From: Phallus indusiatus
Taxonomy: Eukaryota; Basidiomycota; Agaricomycetes; Phallales; Phallaceae
Reading direction: 5' to 3'
Length of the DNA: 64,000 nucleotides
Assembly: GCA_027605045.1 (NCBI GenBank)
Contig: JAQFWX010000010.1
Location: 62,001-126,000, forward strand
A program made the translations under genes and the position numbers. Below the pieces are notes generated by a model, which worked only from the letters and a program-made list of their open reading frames with translations, ran no database searches and had not been told where the DNA came from. The first letter of the stretch is position 1. Each line of letters begins with the position of its first letter. Positions 30,242-42,464 of the stretch are shown here, piece after piece.

Positions 30242-32280
30242 TGAAAAAAAGAGATGCTGTCGGTGGGTCCTCAGCTTAAGGTGTTTATATAGAGAAGTTG
30301 AATTTGACAATTAGAAGCTCTTGTTTGCGCCCTATGATCATGTGCATTCATTTGATATCAGCCTGTTCGTATATTTTGATGCGATAGTTCTTTATATTAA
30401 TGCAGTTAGACTCTGATTGGACTCACCTCAGTCAGGGAAAAGTTAGTATTCGTCAATTAAAACCTGTGCGGGATGTCAATTGTTTGCTTGCAGATGCCAG
30501 AGAAGCTAATTGAATTTGAGATGTAATTGGCTGAAAGGGTGGAAAAATGACGCTTTATATTCGGTTTGCAGTTGCGAACTCAACTCATCGGAGGCGAAGG
30601 CGACTGTTGAGAACAAACCACAACTCGGGATTTGCGCCTAACATTATTAAATCTAGAAATATCAGAACAGCTTTCAAATAAAACTGATGGGAGGAGAATG
30701 ATCTTGTTTTCGACTGAGATAGATAGCAAATGCGAAATCACGGGGCAGGGAAGGTTTTTTGCATTCGATCCGAGAAGGACTTCAACTGACTTTTTCGAAG
30801 TGATGGCATGTTGATTCAAAATTGTAATTCTGGCACCAACGAAGTTTCTTTTTATAAACTAAACAGACTATCGTGAATTGAGAAATTCTAAGATAAATCA
30901 AAGAAAGAACAATGCCAAAATCCAACAGCAGGTGACTTGATTTTATTTGATCCAGATTCAAGCGGTGCGTTGGCTCAGAACCAGTGCCAGGTCGAGCGTT
31001 AAAATCATGTGGTTGCGTTACGTAAGGATGACGAGCGTGACTCCTCGCGCTCATCCAACGCTCATCGCTCAGTACTGCAGTACTCAATTCCATGCATATC
31101 TTCAATATGACTTGAAGTTAAAGATATCGCTTCTGAATGGCAAACTGTTGCTACTGTTACAAGGGCAACAAGGGCAATGGTTTGCACCAGCGCGCATATG
31201 GGGCTTGAAAGAATCCAGGGGAGACTTGGCCCGCAGTTCGCAGCAGGACATGACGACAAAAAACTCGTTAACGGAGGTGAACGTGTACGTGTATAGAGAA
31301 AGATTATACTCTCAACGCTCTGTCTACGAAACATTCCTAAACCAAGAATCGTTTAGTCGAAAGCCGCTAGAGATACTTTCACGAACCCAAACGAGGACCC
31401 AGGCCGATATCTATCCTCTCTACATACCCGTCGTTCGCTTTTCTGCATGAACTTCTGTTAGTATTTGACTAGACTTCGATCTGCTAGATCTGTCAAGAAA
31501 TTTGGTTGCGAGTTATGCCTCTTGAAGAAACCGAGAATGACGGCTGGACGCGTTTCCCATGTTCCCCTGAGCCCACGCTGAATGTGCATGAAATTATGGT
31601 GCTAACGACTTAATCTTTTTAGGTCCAAAATCTCGATTATTTGACTCTGAACTTCCGAAATTGGCTAGTAATTATATGGGGTTTTTCCCGGTCAGGGCAT
31701 GGATTATTGGGTATCAGAGGTTTATGGGTTATGGTTATGGGTCTATTTTACCATGCACCAACTCGGGAGATCAAAAATTCTCTTGGGGGGATTAGAGAAT
31801 AGGGTTTTATGGAGAAATGTATTATCGCCTATACCTGAACGTTGAACAGCCCCCAAGGTCCTATTGTCGAAATAAATCATTGAACAGCTCATCCCACAAA
31901 TGCGTTGATGCACCCACGCCGGCCTCCGCGCACATGCAAATTTGCTATCACCTCGTTTTTTCACTTATATCTGTCGGCAAGGCAAACATTTGAAGGTTCT
32001 ATTTTTGGAGAGCGCAGACCATCTGCAGCGTGTATAACTGGAGAAGATATTATTATAAAGACAAGAAGCTACAAAATATTCCTGATGAAGCAATAAGAAC
32101 GGGCGTACCTTACTTTGATACGGAAATTATATTGCCCGGAGACTCTTCCGTTGTTAGTTACGGGACTAGAGGTATAGCCGTGAGAGGACGAGGGCACATC
32201 ATCTTAATTATAGTAATCAAGGTTTTAGGCTTTCGGATTAAAATATCCCATTATATTTTGATTTAATTACAAGGGCGCAA
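30242..32280. other. 2-kb stretch without a recognised gene
   Basis: Several overlapping frames exist, the longest on the plus strand at 30947-31450 (167 codons). None has a known motif or clean splice partners, and a minus-strand frame (31062-31334) competes in the same place. I found no tRNA, repeat or transposon trace. It may hold unrecognised lineage-specific coding or only regulatory DNA. Confidence 0.35.
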
Positions 32281-33143
32281 TTATGAATTTCGCCGCCTTA
32301 CAGCGACGTTCGATCTGAAAAAGATCGTCAGAGGGTAGGTACAGCAAAAAGAACTCCATACACGAATAATACACACCTATTGATCATGCCCAATTCATGC
32401 ACAGCAACTTTCTTCGCAAGAACAGGGTTACTTTTCGGTTGACTTGGATCGGCGTTGAGCAAGGCAATGACAACGCGTGCAAAGCGTTCTTCAACTGTTC
32501 CCTTTGGAAGAACTTTGACCTTGCGCTTATTAACTTCTATCATCTTCTTTTCGCGGTCGCCGGTTGCCTTGAGAAGCCATCTAACTGCATAAAATGTCCG
32601 TTGTTTCTCTGACAAAGGCACGGGTTTTTGAAGAACCTTGCCTCCCGCTTTGTGGGACATGACGCGAATAGATGGGGATGCGAGCTCGACGGCCTGTCGG
32701 AGAAGCGGTAAGGGTGAACTGTGTGTCAGGGCGTAGAGATGTAGTAGAATTTTGGAGACACGGCGTGTAGCTGTATGTCGTTTACCATCCCGCATGAGTT
32801 GGGTTGCGATGTAGGATAGTAGAGGGTCGGTAGGTGGTGGAATATCGAGAGTAGGAAGAGCTGTCAATGATACAGATGAAGCTGCGTAGGCACTTGATGC
32901 CGATCCAGACGGTATGAATGCTGGAAGATTTAGATTTGAAGGCGGGAAAAGATCTGAAGCTGAGGGAATGTCTGTCGGTGCTTGCAAGTCATCGTGCGAT
33001 ACCGTAGAGTAGCTGAGAGGCTGTTGAGATTGTCGAAAACAATTATAGTATCCCGCAAGGCAAAGCTGCGGTTGAGGCAATGCTAACCTGTGCAGATTTG
33101 GTTTTAATCGTCCTCGTAAATGTCGCAAATGAAGAAGCGACAT
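32281..33143 (-). CDS. RSM7: mitochondrial small-subunit ribosomal protein uS7m
   Basis: Two exons (32281-32314, 32377-33143) give 266 residues. A long N-terminal extension rich in serine, proline and leucine (MSLLHLRHLRGRLKPNLHR, likely mitochondrial targeting) precedes the S7 domain: DPLLSYIATQLMRDGKRHTA, ASPSIRVMSHKAGGK, RTFYAVRWLLKAT, VEERFARVVIALLNA, and the end HELGMINR-SNVAVRRRNS. The last twelve codons lie in the second exon; without splicing the protein would end in an unrelated CVLFVYG tail. uS7 nucleates the head of the small subunit on 3'-domain rRNA. Confidence 0.93.
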
Positions 33144-34021
33144 GATGATGGCGAGACTGAGGTATTTTTATGTAATCGGCACTTGGGTTTTTTAACTACC
33201 GCTCCTTAGATCTCTGACAACAGCAACAGCAACAACAACAACAACACACGAAAACAAATCAAAATCCCCAGAAGCGAAATGTCAAAAAGACCTGCGCATG
33301 ACCTTCCTTTTTTTTTCAGGGAGAAAAATGACACGCAAGGTCTTCGATACTTCATGTTGAGGCCGTGTCGTGTATGAGCCTGAAGACAGGGCCAATCTCT
33401 TTTGCAGCTAAAAAATCTCAATCTAATCTGCTCAACAACAATCAATTATTTGAATTGAAGGATCTTTTACCCTTGGCAACGTGTTTTTTTTTAGATACGT
33501 AATATCTTTTCTGATGTCTCGATTCCTATAATACCTCAAGCTGGGCTCGATCCCATAACAAACACGCGTCGACACCAATATACCAAGCGATTCTCCCACT
33601 CTTCTCATCTTTGGCCACACTGCAGATTCCAAATCGTTTGCACCGCCCAGCTTGACAAGCGCCTACTCTTCAAGATCTGCTACCCTAAATTTAAGTACTC
33701 GAAGCCTGCGACCCTCCGATGGGAATGGCCTGTCGCCCTATTATTGAAACGCACGAGTGCACAAGCTAAAATAAGCTGTACTGGACTGAAACGCGTCGGA
33801 AAATCTCACGACAAAGTTCAATTCTATACCATATGAGGAACGCTGGAACACGCCTCGCCCCCCATCGACCTCAATTAACCTCGCCCTAGTCATTCCAAAC
33901 TTACTAAGCCGCGGCTATTAGACCCAGCCGCGGGCACAACCCCGATGATATAAAAACTAGGAAACATCGTAAAAAAGGGCTCGGGCAAACGAATAAGCCC
34001 ACACTCTCTGCCAAGTTGAAC
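33144..34021. other. intergenic with a CAA-type microsatellite
   Basis: This is the divergent spacer between uS7m (minus) and the hydrolase (plus). A trinucleotide run of CAA/CAG type (about 33218-33247) stands just upstream of the uS7m start. No gene is seen. Confidence 0.5.
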
Positions 34022-35296
34022 ATGTATACCAAGTCCGCGCCTTCTCTTTACGAAAAGATAACGCTACCGCTTCTTCTCCTACAATTACGTATGCAACTTT
34101 ATATTCCCCTTCGCGTCAGTTTTGACTAATGATCGCTGTGGCACTTTTTTTTTCAAGCCCTTGTTCTCCTTTATAACGCTCTTTTCGCGCGCAATTCCAC
34201 TCGAAATAGACACAAGCTTAAACCACGCGTTCTTTTCGATTCAAGCGCCAGATTCGTTCTTCAAAACACGACACCCGCTCAACTCCAAGCTATTTCGGTG
34301 CCATCGTATGATGCTTATCTGAAGTGGGCACAGAGCGCCAAGGTAGCTCCGCTTGCCGACGAACTTCCTGCAGGAGGCCGTTTATTGTGGCTTGGGCCTA
34401 GAATGGGAACTAAAACCGTGATTTATTGTCATGGTAAGCAAAAAAAAAATTGCGTACGATTGAATTGCTCAGTTGAATTATAGGCGGTGGTTTCGTTGGA
34501 CCTTTATGCGATTTTGAATGCCACTATTGGACTTATTTTCAAAAGGAACTCGCGATGAATTCGTCTGAGAACAAAAAGCTCGATGTTGCGATGCTTGAAT
34601 GCTGTAAGGACCCTCAATTAAATCTTCTCTGACGTCATCTCAGATTGAACATGCATGCCGCGTGTGCATATAGCTGTTTGGCCAAACAGATTCCCGACAC
34701 AATTACAACAAATGATATCCGCCATCCAGTGTGTGCTCTCAGCTGGAGTTCAGCCATCGAATTTATATTTAGCCGGTGACTCATCCGGGGGAAATCTCAT
34801 AATGCAACTCATTTCACATATTATCCAACCTTTGAAAGACGTTCCTAAATTGCCACTCACCTCTGATGGAACTGACAAACTCGGTGGCATTATTTTATAC
34901 TCGCCTTTCGTAGCGATGACAGGCAAAACCGGTTCTCACCTAACCAATGACGCGTTCGATCTCGTTCCGGCCTCTTGCTTGGAGTCATGGGGAAAGTTAT
35001 ATCTCGATCCCATTCCCGATGACCAGCGTTTCTACGCTCACGCTAACGTCGCCCCTGAAGGATTCTTCAAAAAAGTTGATAAAATCGTTCAACGGATTAT
35101 AATCATTGCGGGAGAAAAAGAATGCTTGAGAGACGATATTATTATTTTCGGCGACATGTTGAAAAAGTACCATCGAGATGTGACGCTCATTTTGGAAAAG
35201 GATGCCGTCCATGCTAATTCTATTTTTGCTTTCGCTGCTACAAGTCCGGAATTCTCTTCAACCTCGCGTCAAATATTGGAATGGATGGCTAAGTAA
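34022..35296 (+). CDS. membrane-anchored alpha/beta hydrolase (HSL/acetyl-hydrolase type)
   Basis: Four exons (34022-34088, 34158-34433, 34484-34603, 34674-35296) give 361 residues. An N-terminal hydrophobic anchor (KITLPLLLLQLPLVLLYNALF) precedes the oxyanion motif HGGGF and the nucleophile elbow GDSSGG, both typical of the hydrolase-3/HSL family; an acid residue and VHANSIFAF supply the rest of the triad (histidine in DAVHANS). The third intron must use the acceptor CATATAG at 34673: an earlier CAG at 34643 would put TGA in frame, whereas the later site reads LECSVWPNRFPTQLQQ, as the family expects. Fungal relatives deacetylate or hydrolyse sterol and other small esters at membranes; the substrate is unknown. 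Confidence 0.88.
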
Positions 35297-35509
35297 AGAA
35301 AGACGGATATGGTGGTCATTTATAACTTATATTTATTGGCTGGATTGCATACGTATTTTATAAATCCCTTATTCTATCATAATTTTCTAACCCAACCAAC
35401 TTGTAATGCGAAGCCGGGATCAACGTGATCGCACCCCTCAACCTATGACGTCACATGGCGAAACCATAAAGACACCCATCCACAACTACGTTCACGAACA
35501 CTTTTCACA

Positions 35510-35956
35510 ATGTCTTTATTTTCAAATAAACCTCTTTTTCGTCTAATATCAATGACAACAACTCAATGGCACTCAAGAACTGAATTTCGCCGACACATCC
35601 GTATAAAGAAAGCGGACGGTACCGTCGAATCTGGGACAGACCCCTCAGAAAAGGATTACAAAAACGTAGACGGTCGGTTACGAAGCGGTCCTTCAGAGGG
35701 ACATACCGTCGATAAAGGGAGTCGCGTTGGAGGGAAGGGATCGTTGGATACCCAAGCCCAGAATGCTCAGAATTCGATGCGTGATCCGAAATCAGAAAGC
35801 CCTTCTGCTATTCACGGGCAACTTTACAAAGGGGGTGGAGAGGGGACAGGTGGTGCTGAACGCGGTGGACAGACTGAGGCTGCACCTCCTCACAGTTGGT
35901 GGGGAGCTATGAAAGATAAATTAGGCTGGGAACAAAATCGGAAAAGCGGAAGTTGA
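35510..35956 (+). CDS. small hypothetical protein, glycine-rich C-terminus
   Basis: A single-exon frame of 148 codons starts 30 nt after a TTCACGAACACTTTTCACA leader. I do not recognise a domain. The first 30 residues are basic and hydroxylated without acids (MSLFSNKPLFRLISMTTTQWHSRTEF), which could target mitochondria. The middle is hydrophilic (DPSEKDYKNVDGRLRSGPSEG) and the end is glycine-rich with PPHSWWGAMKDKLGWE, a WW..K-LGW motif common at the end of small basidiomycete proteins. Codon use and the isolated position support a real gene; an alternative start is M15. Confidence 0.6.
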   Translation: MSLFSNKPLFRLISMTTTQWHSRTEFRRHIRIKKADGTVESGTDPSEKDYKNVDGRLRSGPSEGHTVDKGSRVGGKGSLDTQAQNAQNSMRDPKSESPSAIHGQLYKGGGEGTGGAERGGQTEAAPPHSWWGAMKDKLGWEQNRKSGS

Positions 35957-36317
35957 GGCTGCTAATCAATGTAGGTTTAGTTGCGCCTTTTCCTCTATCT
36001 GTATTATTCATAATATTTTGCCAGGACGATTTATATGCAAACAATTGTAATCTCTAATGAACAATCGGAATATTTTCGAAGATGGAGTATATTCTATCTA
36101 GCAATACAAAAGGTATCTATCGTCCACAAGGAACTACTACAACCAGCATTCAACAAATGCATGTTGATGAATAAATCGGAATAAGATAATGTTTAAACAG
36201 TCTAAGAATACAAATTGTTGGAAGACGAATGGCAGCCGGGACGAGAGAGTAGGAGAGGGAAAAAGATATGGAGAGGATGAGGGATGAAGGAATGTAAGAA
36301 CGCTCTTGAATTTTTTT
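35957..36317. other. convergent 3'-3' spacer
   Basis: A 361-bp AT-rich spacer between the small hypothetical gene and the secreted-protein gene. It ends in a T-run (36311-36319) next to the stop of the latter. Nothing else is seen. Confidence 0.4.
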
Positions 36318-36855
36318 TTAGGCGAAAAGGATGAAGCCCAAGGAGGTGAGAAGTATTGGTAGGAGGGTAGAGGTTAATTGATGTTTGGTGTGAGCACCAT
36401 TGGTTTTGGCAGCAGCTTCAATGGGAGTCGACGCGAGTTCGGGAGTGTCCTGGTTAACAGGACCGGGTTTGTGAGGTGTCGCCGGGTCTTTTATAAACGG
36501 AGAGACTGAGGCTTCTGGGGTTTCAACTGCTGCTGCTACTGACGAAGGTGCTTCAGAAGAAGAAGAAGTTTCGAATGGCACAACGGCATCGTCGGGTGAA
36601 GAGGAGGAGGAGGAAGCATCTGAGTCCGAGCCGTCCACATCAACAATAAGACAACCAGAACCGGGGCGAGCACCACATAAAGCACGTTCAGTGATGTCTA
36701 CAACGTCTGCGGTCGGTGCAGCTTTAACTGAAGAAGATGATGAAATGTTAATCACAAGTTGTTTTGATTAAGCTTGGACGGGAATCAAACATACCAGAGA
36801 TGAAGAAGAGGGCGAAAAAGAGTGTGATGACAACTCGGGTGAATTTAGAGTTCAT
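36318..36855 (-). CDS. small secreted, serine-rich, probably GPI-anchored protein
   Basis: Two exons (36318-36727, 36795-36855) give 156 residues. MNSKFTRVVITLFFALFFIS is a classic signal peptide; cleavage is likely near VKAAPTA. The mature part is rich in Ser, Pro, Ala and acids (DASSSSSSPDDAVV, SSSSEAPSSVAAAVETPEAS) with two cysteines (ALCGARPGSGC) close together. It ends in a small-residue/hydrophobic tail, LTSTLLPILLTSLGFILFA, as expected for a GPI attachment signal. A cell-wall or surface role is likely. The intron sits inside the signal peptide region, a frequent position in fungal secreted proteins. Confidence 0.75.
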
Positions 36856-38166
36856 ATTTGGCGGTTTATTTTAGGAAAGGAGGAAGTGAGATGATGCGAG
36901 TTTTTCTGGAGAAAAAGAGAGTTTGAGGCAGGTAGTGAGAGAGTACTCTTGAAGCGAGTTACTGCTGCTGACTGAAAAGCTTGTAAAGAGAGAAAAGCCT
37001 GTTGGAGCTGAAGATTGGTTCATCGCCTTAAATTAAATAGAAAAATCCAAACCACTGAAATTTTCAGACGGTTACGACCCTTGTCGCTTTGATTAACGAA
37101 GTTCCCTTTCATCTCTTGCCGTCCCTTCAATCCCCTTTCATGTCTTCATCAACCAAGCTAAATTTGGAAGGAAGCATCTTTTTTCCTAATACAGTTCAAG
37201 CCTTTTGACCAAATTTGGAAAGTGTGGTTGTCTCCAGCCTGTCAAATCTCGCCGGCTAATCGTTGACGTTTAAATTAAGTCGACTGCTGAATCTATGTCT
37301 TTTCATTATAAGAATTGACTATAGACTCGTGTATATAGTATATACCATTACATATAAGATTGTTCATCACATAACTTTAATGTATTTTCACAAGATACAC
37401 TCTCAACCCACACGAGGCTGAGTGATTCACAAGTCCGAGCTTGTACTACAATTTTCATGTTGGTCTACTTTAAAAGTAAGTATGTATAGACGTCAAAACA
37501 CACACATCTAATATTAGACCTATCTCCCCTTGTCCCTCGGCTAGATGAGTGGCATGATGTGGTTCAGGGCTTCGATCGCAGGAACAAAGGGATTCGATCT
37601 CCAATCAACGTCAACGAATCGTTAACCCCGCTCAAATATGAAAAACTTTTCGGATTCAATTCAGTTTCAAAACGCAGACGCACGGCGAACCCACCCTTCT
37701 TTCCCTTTGTCCCATCTCTATTAGAGGTCCACACGCAAAACACTCTATACTATGTTCGGTGAAAGCTTATCGGAAGCCTTCGCCATATGATGCAATTTTT
37801 CTTGGATTACTATAAACGTCAAGTACTACGCATGGTACAGCATTTCCGTCATATACTGTGATATTGGCCCTTGGATACCAACTGAAAACATGGATCTAAG
37901 CTCGGACGTACAGCCACAAACCACCGAAATTGGCAAGATTCTCATATAGAGATTGCAAGGTTTGCAAGATAACAAATTTAGAGGCTTGGACTATGAAAAA
38001 AAATTCTTTCCGGCGTAGGAGCGTGTATTCATACAAATTGAGATGGTGAGGTAAGGCTACAGAAATTAATCGGCTAATAATTAAGAAAGAATAAAAACAG
38101 CATGAATGTCGGAATGAAAAACAAAGTTCATAGTTCTACGTATGAACGGATATCATGATGTTGACG
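36856..38166. other. intergenic, nothing recognised
   Basis: 1.3 kb between the GPI-type protein start and the lipase stop. A 67-codon frame (37559-37762) has no motif. AT-rich patches (TATATAGTATATACC, about 37333) occur. No RNA or repeat is seen. Confidence 0.4.
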
Positions 38167-41145
38167 TTAAAGTACCAATTCACTTAATGCATTATCATAC
38201 TGATGCGGTAAATGCGAGCTATATCAAAAGAAGCATGTTTAAAACACGTTTGGATTTATTTAGAAAAAAACTCAGAAGGCACGAACCTTAACATATCACC
38301 TTTGAACTCAATTTGATTGAAAACTTGTTCCACATGGTGAACCTCGAATAATCGCAAGCCGCCATTTGTGTCCGCTCTTTGATGAGAAGGATGAAGCGAT
38401 TCATCCCGAACAGCCCACCACAATCTGCCCGGAGGGAATAAATGTGTAAAAGACATATTGGCTTCCAGCGTTTTCCGCACGGCGATAAACTGTTTTCAAA
38501 GAGATATGTGGATCTTAGGTTTTGGAATCAAGCACACACACACACAGATTCTTACCCATTTCTTTTCTTCCTCTGTATTTTCAGCGACATCTCCAAATCT
38601 CAATTTACCTTTCAACGCACGACGCAGTAAACCGACAGTACTTGCTTCTCCTTGTCCTTCACAAAGCCAAAACGCAGCTTTACCCAGATCTTTCATAGAT
38701 CCTAAGGATAATCGTGTGACGGCATCAAAAGAGTAAGCGAATGATGTTATAAGGTTCCGGCATAATCGTGAAAGGGAGGCCGAAACAACACATCTAGAAT
38801 ATCAATCGAAAGGGTCGGTATGCAGCCCTACGGCCTAAGAAAAATAAACTTTAAAGTTTTCTACATACGGAGGGCCGAAGCAGTACACTGATACACGGCG
38901 TTCTGGTGGAAGACCGCTTGATGGAACAGTTCGACAGGTTTTTGGGTCAGCCCACATCTAAAAACATAGTTTCGGTGTAAAGATCGACACTCGGAGGAAA
39001 ACATTAGAAACATACCAATGCAAGTAAAGTAGCTACTCCAGCACCTAACGAGTGCCCACACAGAATAAGTTCTGAAAATACATGACTAGTGAGCCCTAAC
39101 GTACGACAATGTATGTGATGGAACCATGTTTTTATCTTACCATAATGAGGATTTTTCTGGAGAGCGGCCAAGATTGCATCATGCACGGGTTTGCCTTTGC
39201 ATCCCATAGCGCGCGCTAACTGAAGCATACCACCATGGACCTCGTACGGCGGACCTGTGCTCGTAGCATCATCATCTTTTGGGAATTGATGTTGTTGCGA
39301 CTGCTGAGAGTGGAACGATGACTCTTCTCCTGGTTTTCGACGTTTCTCTTCCTCTTTCCTCACCCCGTTAGCTATTTCAACGACAGAAGGCGAACGACGT
39401 AAGGCAAAGTAGTCTGGTTTGGAAGAAGAGGGCGTTTGGCAGGTCATGATTTCCGGAGACGATATCGATTCCGCTTCGCAGACATCGACGGCTACCTGTG
39501 TGGCAGCAGGTGTCGATGCTGTGGCCGGAGTAAATGGAGCAGACTCGCATGCTAAATCCTTCATGACGAATCCATGTCAGTATAGGCCTAAATCAGAATC
39601 ATGAGACTCTACATACCGCAGCCACTTCATTGAATGACATCGTTCCTCTCACAACCAACACCACTTGGCGTCTTCCATGATCCGTCAACACCCAAAAGCG
39701 AGGAAAATGCTTCGTATCACCAAAAACGGCAGAGTGTAGTGCTCGCATGCCTTCCCTTTTTGAGCCTGATGACGACGGTTTCTCCGCTAAATACTCATCT
39801 TTCTTGGAAGAGGAATCACTATGATAACGATTATGATCATTATCATTCAAACTCGTAAAAGCCTGGGCTTGCGTCGAAGTAGTGTGAATCGGCGATTGAG
39901 CACCGCTCCAGCTATTATAAGACAGAAATGAAGTGGCGCTTGGTGAACGGATCAGTTTACGTTCGTCCTCCTCGGGTTGAGTGAATGCGAAGCCTTCGAA
40001 AATATCTCTATCGTGTTTGCCCAAAAGAACATTCCACCAGGAATATGAAGAGGGAGGTCTCGGTGTATCTGGATGATTCGTTCTTGATGAAGTGGGAAGG
40101 TCTATTGGCGAGCGGGCTTCAATACACTCTTCAACCTCAGCCCTTTCCAAAGTGTTCAAAAGTGTTTTTTCTTCGGAAGATTTGACTTCGCTTTCCGAGC
40201 GTTGCGTTTTGTCTGTTTGACGCGTTCGAGAGACGACTACGTTTGGCTGTAAAGGTGCGCCAAAGAATAACAAGCCTGCACCGCCATATCCAGCCAAGAC
40301 GATTTTGGAGAGTCTACGCAGAGTATGCCAGACTTCGTAGTTGGACCTAGGAGAAACAATATTGCCGCGAGAATCTTTTTCCGAGGGGGTCGTGCGACCA
40401 CTATCCGTCTTGCCGTTCGCCTGTTTACTGCTCGCGGCAGTCGCTGAACGTAGCGACTTTTGACCAATATCTGCCGACACGATTTGACTCCGATTATCTC
40501 CTTCGGGAATAATGACATCTTCTGTGACGCTAATCTGACGGACGCGGTCTCGGGGAGCTTCGTTTTCTGGTCTTGGAGGCGAAGACAGGCGGTGTGGATC
40601 AGACGAATCCGCGGTCAAGTTATCTCTCACCGAAAGTTCGGACATGTGTTGTAGCCATCTATCTTCATTCCACTCTCTGGTGAATCCTTGGATGGCTGCC
40701 CAAGTGGCTACCGCTCGTGAGATTTCGATGACGCTTCGCCCAGTAGCCCCTATTGCAGCCCATTCATTGCGCACTAGGGTTACAAACGAGGTCAAAGAAA
40801 AGGACGCCTCCGATTCATTAACATCTAGAAAATTCGAAATTGCGATAGACGCGGCATTAAGAGAGGTCGAGGCTATAGATTCGCCGAGAAGAATAGGGAG
40901 TAGACTGAAGTTTTCTAAATGATCTAATGACGTCTGCAAGAATGGCACGGGTGCGAGACCGACGATACTTCTAGCTATCGAAAACTGCAACAGCACCAAC
41001 AATTAGAAACTAGTTTTTATTAACTTGAGGAATGAACACGCACTCCAAAACGGGTGGAAGCTTTAGCAACTCCAAAGCCTACGCTTGTCATGAGCGATGC
41101 TGCTGAAGCAGCGTTATGGGCGATATCCAACCAACCCCTAGTCAT
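38167..41145 (-). CDS. class 3 lipase, sn1-diacylglycerol-lipase type
   Basis: Eight exons (38167-38218, 38287-38489, 38556-38793, 38869-38957, 39016-39071, 39141-39558, 39617-40984, 41044-41145) give 841 residues. The catalytic part lies in the C-terminal half: VVLVVRGTMSFNEVAA (about 470-490), a long low-complexity insert, YEVHGGMLQLA, and the nucleophile elbow CGHSLGAGVATLLAL (serine near 637). Downstream RRVSVYCFGPP, LWWAVRD and SSHLPHQYDNAL follow the sn1-DAG lipase pattern. The N-terminal third (MTRGWLDIAHNAAS, LLGESIAS, VIEISRAVATWAAIQGFTREW) is conserved in fungal relatives. It should hydrolyse membrane diacylglycerol at a membrane. The last intron has a weak donor GTTCGT; without it the protein would end FVPSEFFSK. 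Confidence 0.9.
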
Positions 41146-42464
41146 GTTTAACGTTGGGGTTCCAGCGAAAAATGGAAATGTAATGATAGCACCCCAGCGT
41201 TGTTGTTTTTTGTTTATATATAGCTTACTCCCTGCGGGAATGAGATCACTCTGTGACGTGACTGAATCGCTTGGTTACGTAATCATCTGCTTTGTTTCCG
41301 CTCCCCTTGGACTCCTCAACATAGACTCAGGCTGAACATTGTTCTAAGGACTTAAGCCTCATATATCATGACTTGTTTTTTTGACTGGATCGGCTTATCG
41401 ATGTTGGGTTCATATATAGAAATCAAGCTCTATGTTTCTTTAATTGCCCCTGTCTCAAATGTACTCGTGTCAATTAAATGGCCAAAACCCCGTGACCAAG
41501 GCCTTGCAAGCTCAGCATTGAAATATTGACGTTCGGCCAAGTTTGAACCTTGGCTGTGTGTATGACCCTAGCATTGATTCTTAACGCCACCACTGCACTT
41601 ACAATGTCTTACCGAAAAACTATATCCCTAGATAGCATTTCCGACCATAGACGTCCCGTTTTGTCTGACATGATTTTAGTATAAATTAGCTCACCTTCCT
41701 CGATCGTTCTTTGTAGTTCTTTATCCAGCCCTGCCAGTCTTCCCGCAAACTAGAAACCGGTTTCATGACTGACATACTTGTTTTTCTCCTTGTATATCAT
41801 TTTTCAGATTGCAAAGATCAAATATTCCTATGAGTGACCCGAGGTCTCAGGTCTCCGAAAAAAGAAATATACATAATGTCAATCTCTGCAGCCAATATAT
41901 GTGGCACGTATGTAATTCTTTTCGTTAAGAACTATTTCCTTATATGCTAATCTAATTTACAAAACACAGCCACCGGCAAAACTGATTGTGCTTGACATCG
42001 GGCCAAAGAACGCCAATTTAGACAATTTCATTTAACCTTCACAAGATTGAATTTCTTTGCCTCATTAGCATTCCTAACCCCTTTGGCGAGGTTTTAGATT
42101 GACGAATAACTAAAAATAGATCAAATTCATAATCGAAAGGTTCTCAAGTGAAATATCTGAAAAAAGAATCCTGTTTTGGCCAAGGAACCTGGAATGTTCT
42201 GTATTCGCCGCACTCTTTGAAAGCATCTATTTTTATTATAATTATAATTACACTTACTTCATGTTCGTTTAAACTAAAGATGATTAATACATGCACACAC
42301 AACGAAAACGGAGGTCCGCAGTTACTACATACTTCCAAACAATTTGAAATTTAGTAAAGCTGCATTATATTGAAGTTTCCGAACGCAAAGAAAAGTCCTT
42401 AATCCCGTAACCCACGCTATCGGCATTAGCGATGGAAAAACTGCCAACTCATTCTTACAAACAT
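41146..42464. other. intergenic, nothing recognised
   Basis: 1.3 kb between the lipase start and the membrane copy C stop. It is AT-rich; short frames such as 42148-42354 have no motif. The lipase promoter must lie near 41.2 kb, where TTTATATATAGC (about 41213) is a possible TATA element. Confidence 0.4.

Noticed and set aside
30947..31450. 167-codon plus-strand ORF as a gene
   Set aside because: No motif, a competing minus-strand frame in the same place, no splice partners or TATA; treated as chance.
34484..34680. Hydrolase as a pseudogene because of TGA at 34646
   Set aside because: The downstream acceptor at 34673 skips the stop and gives the family-consistent sequence, so the gene is intact.
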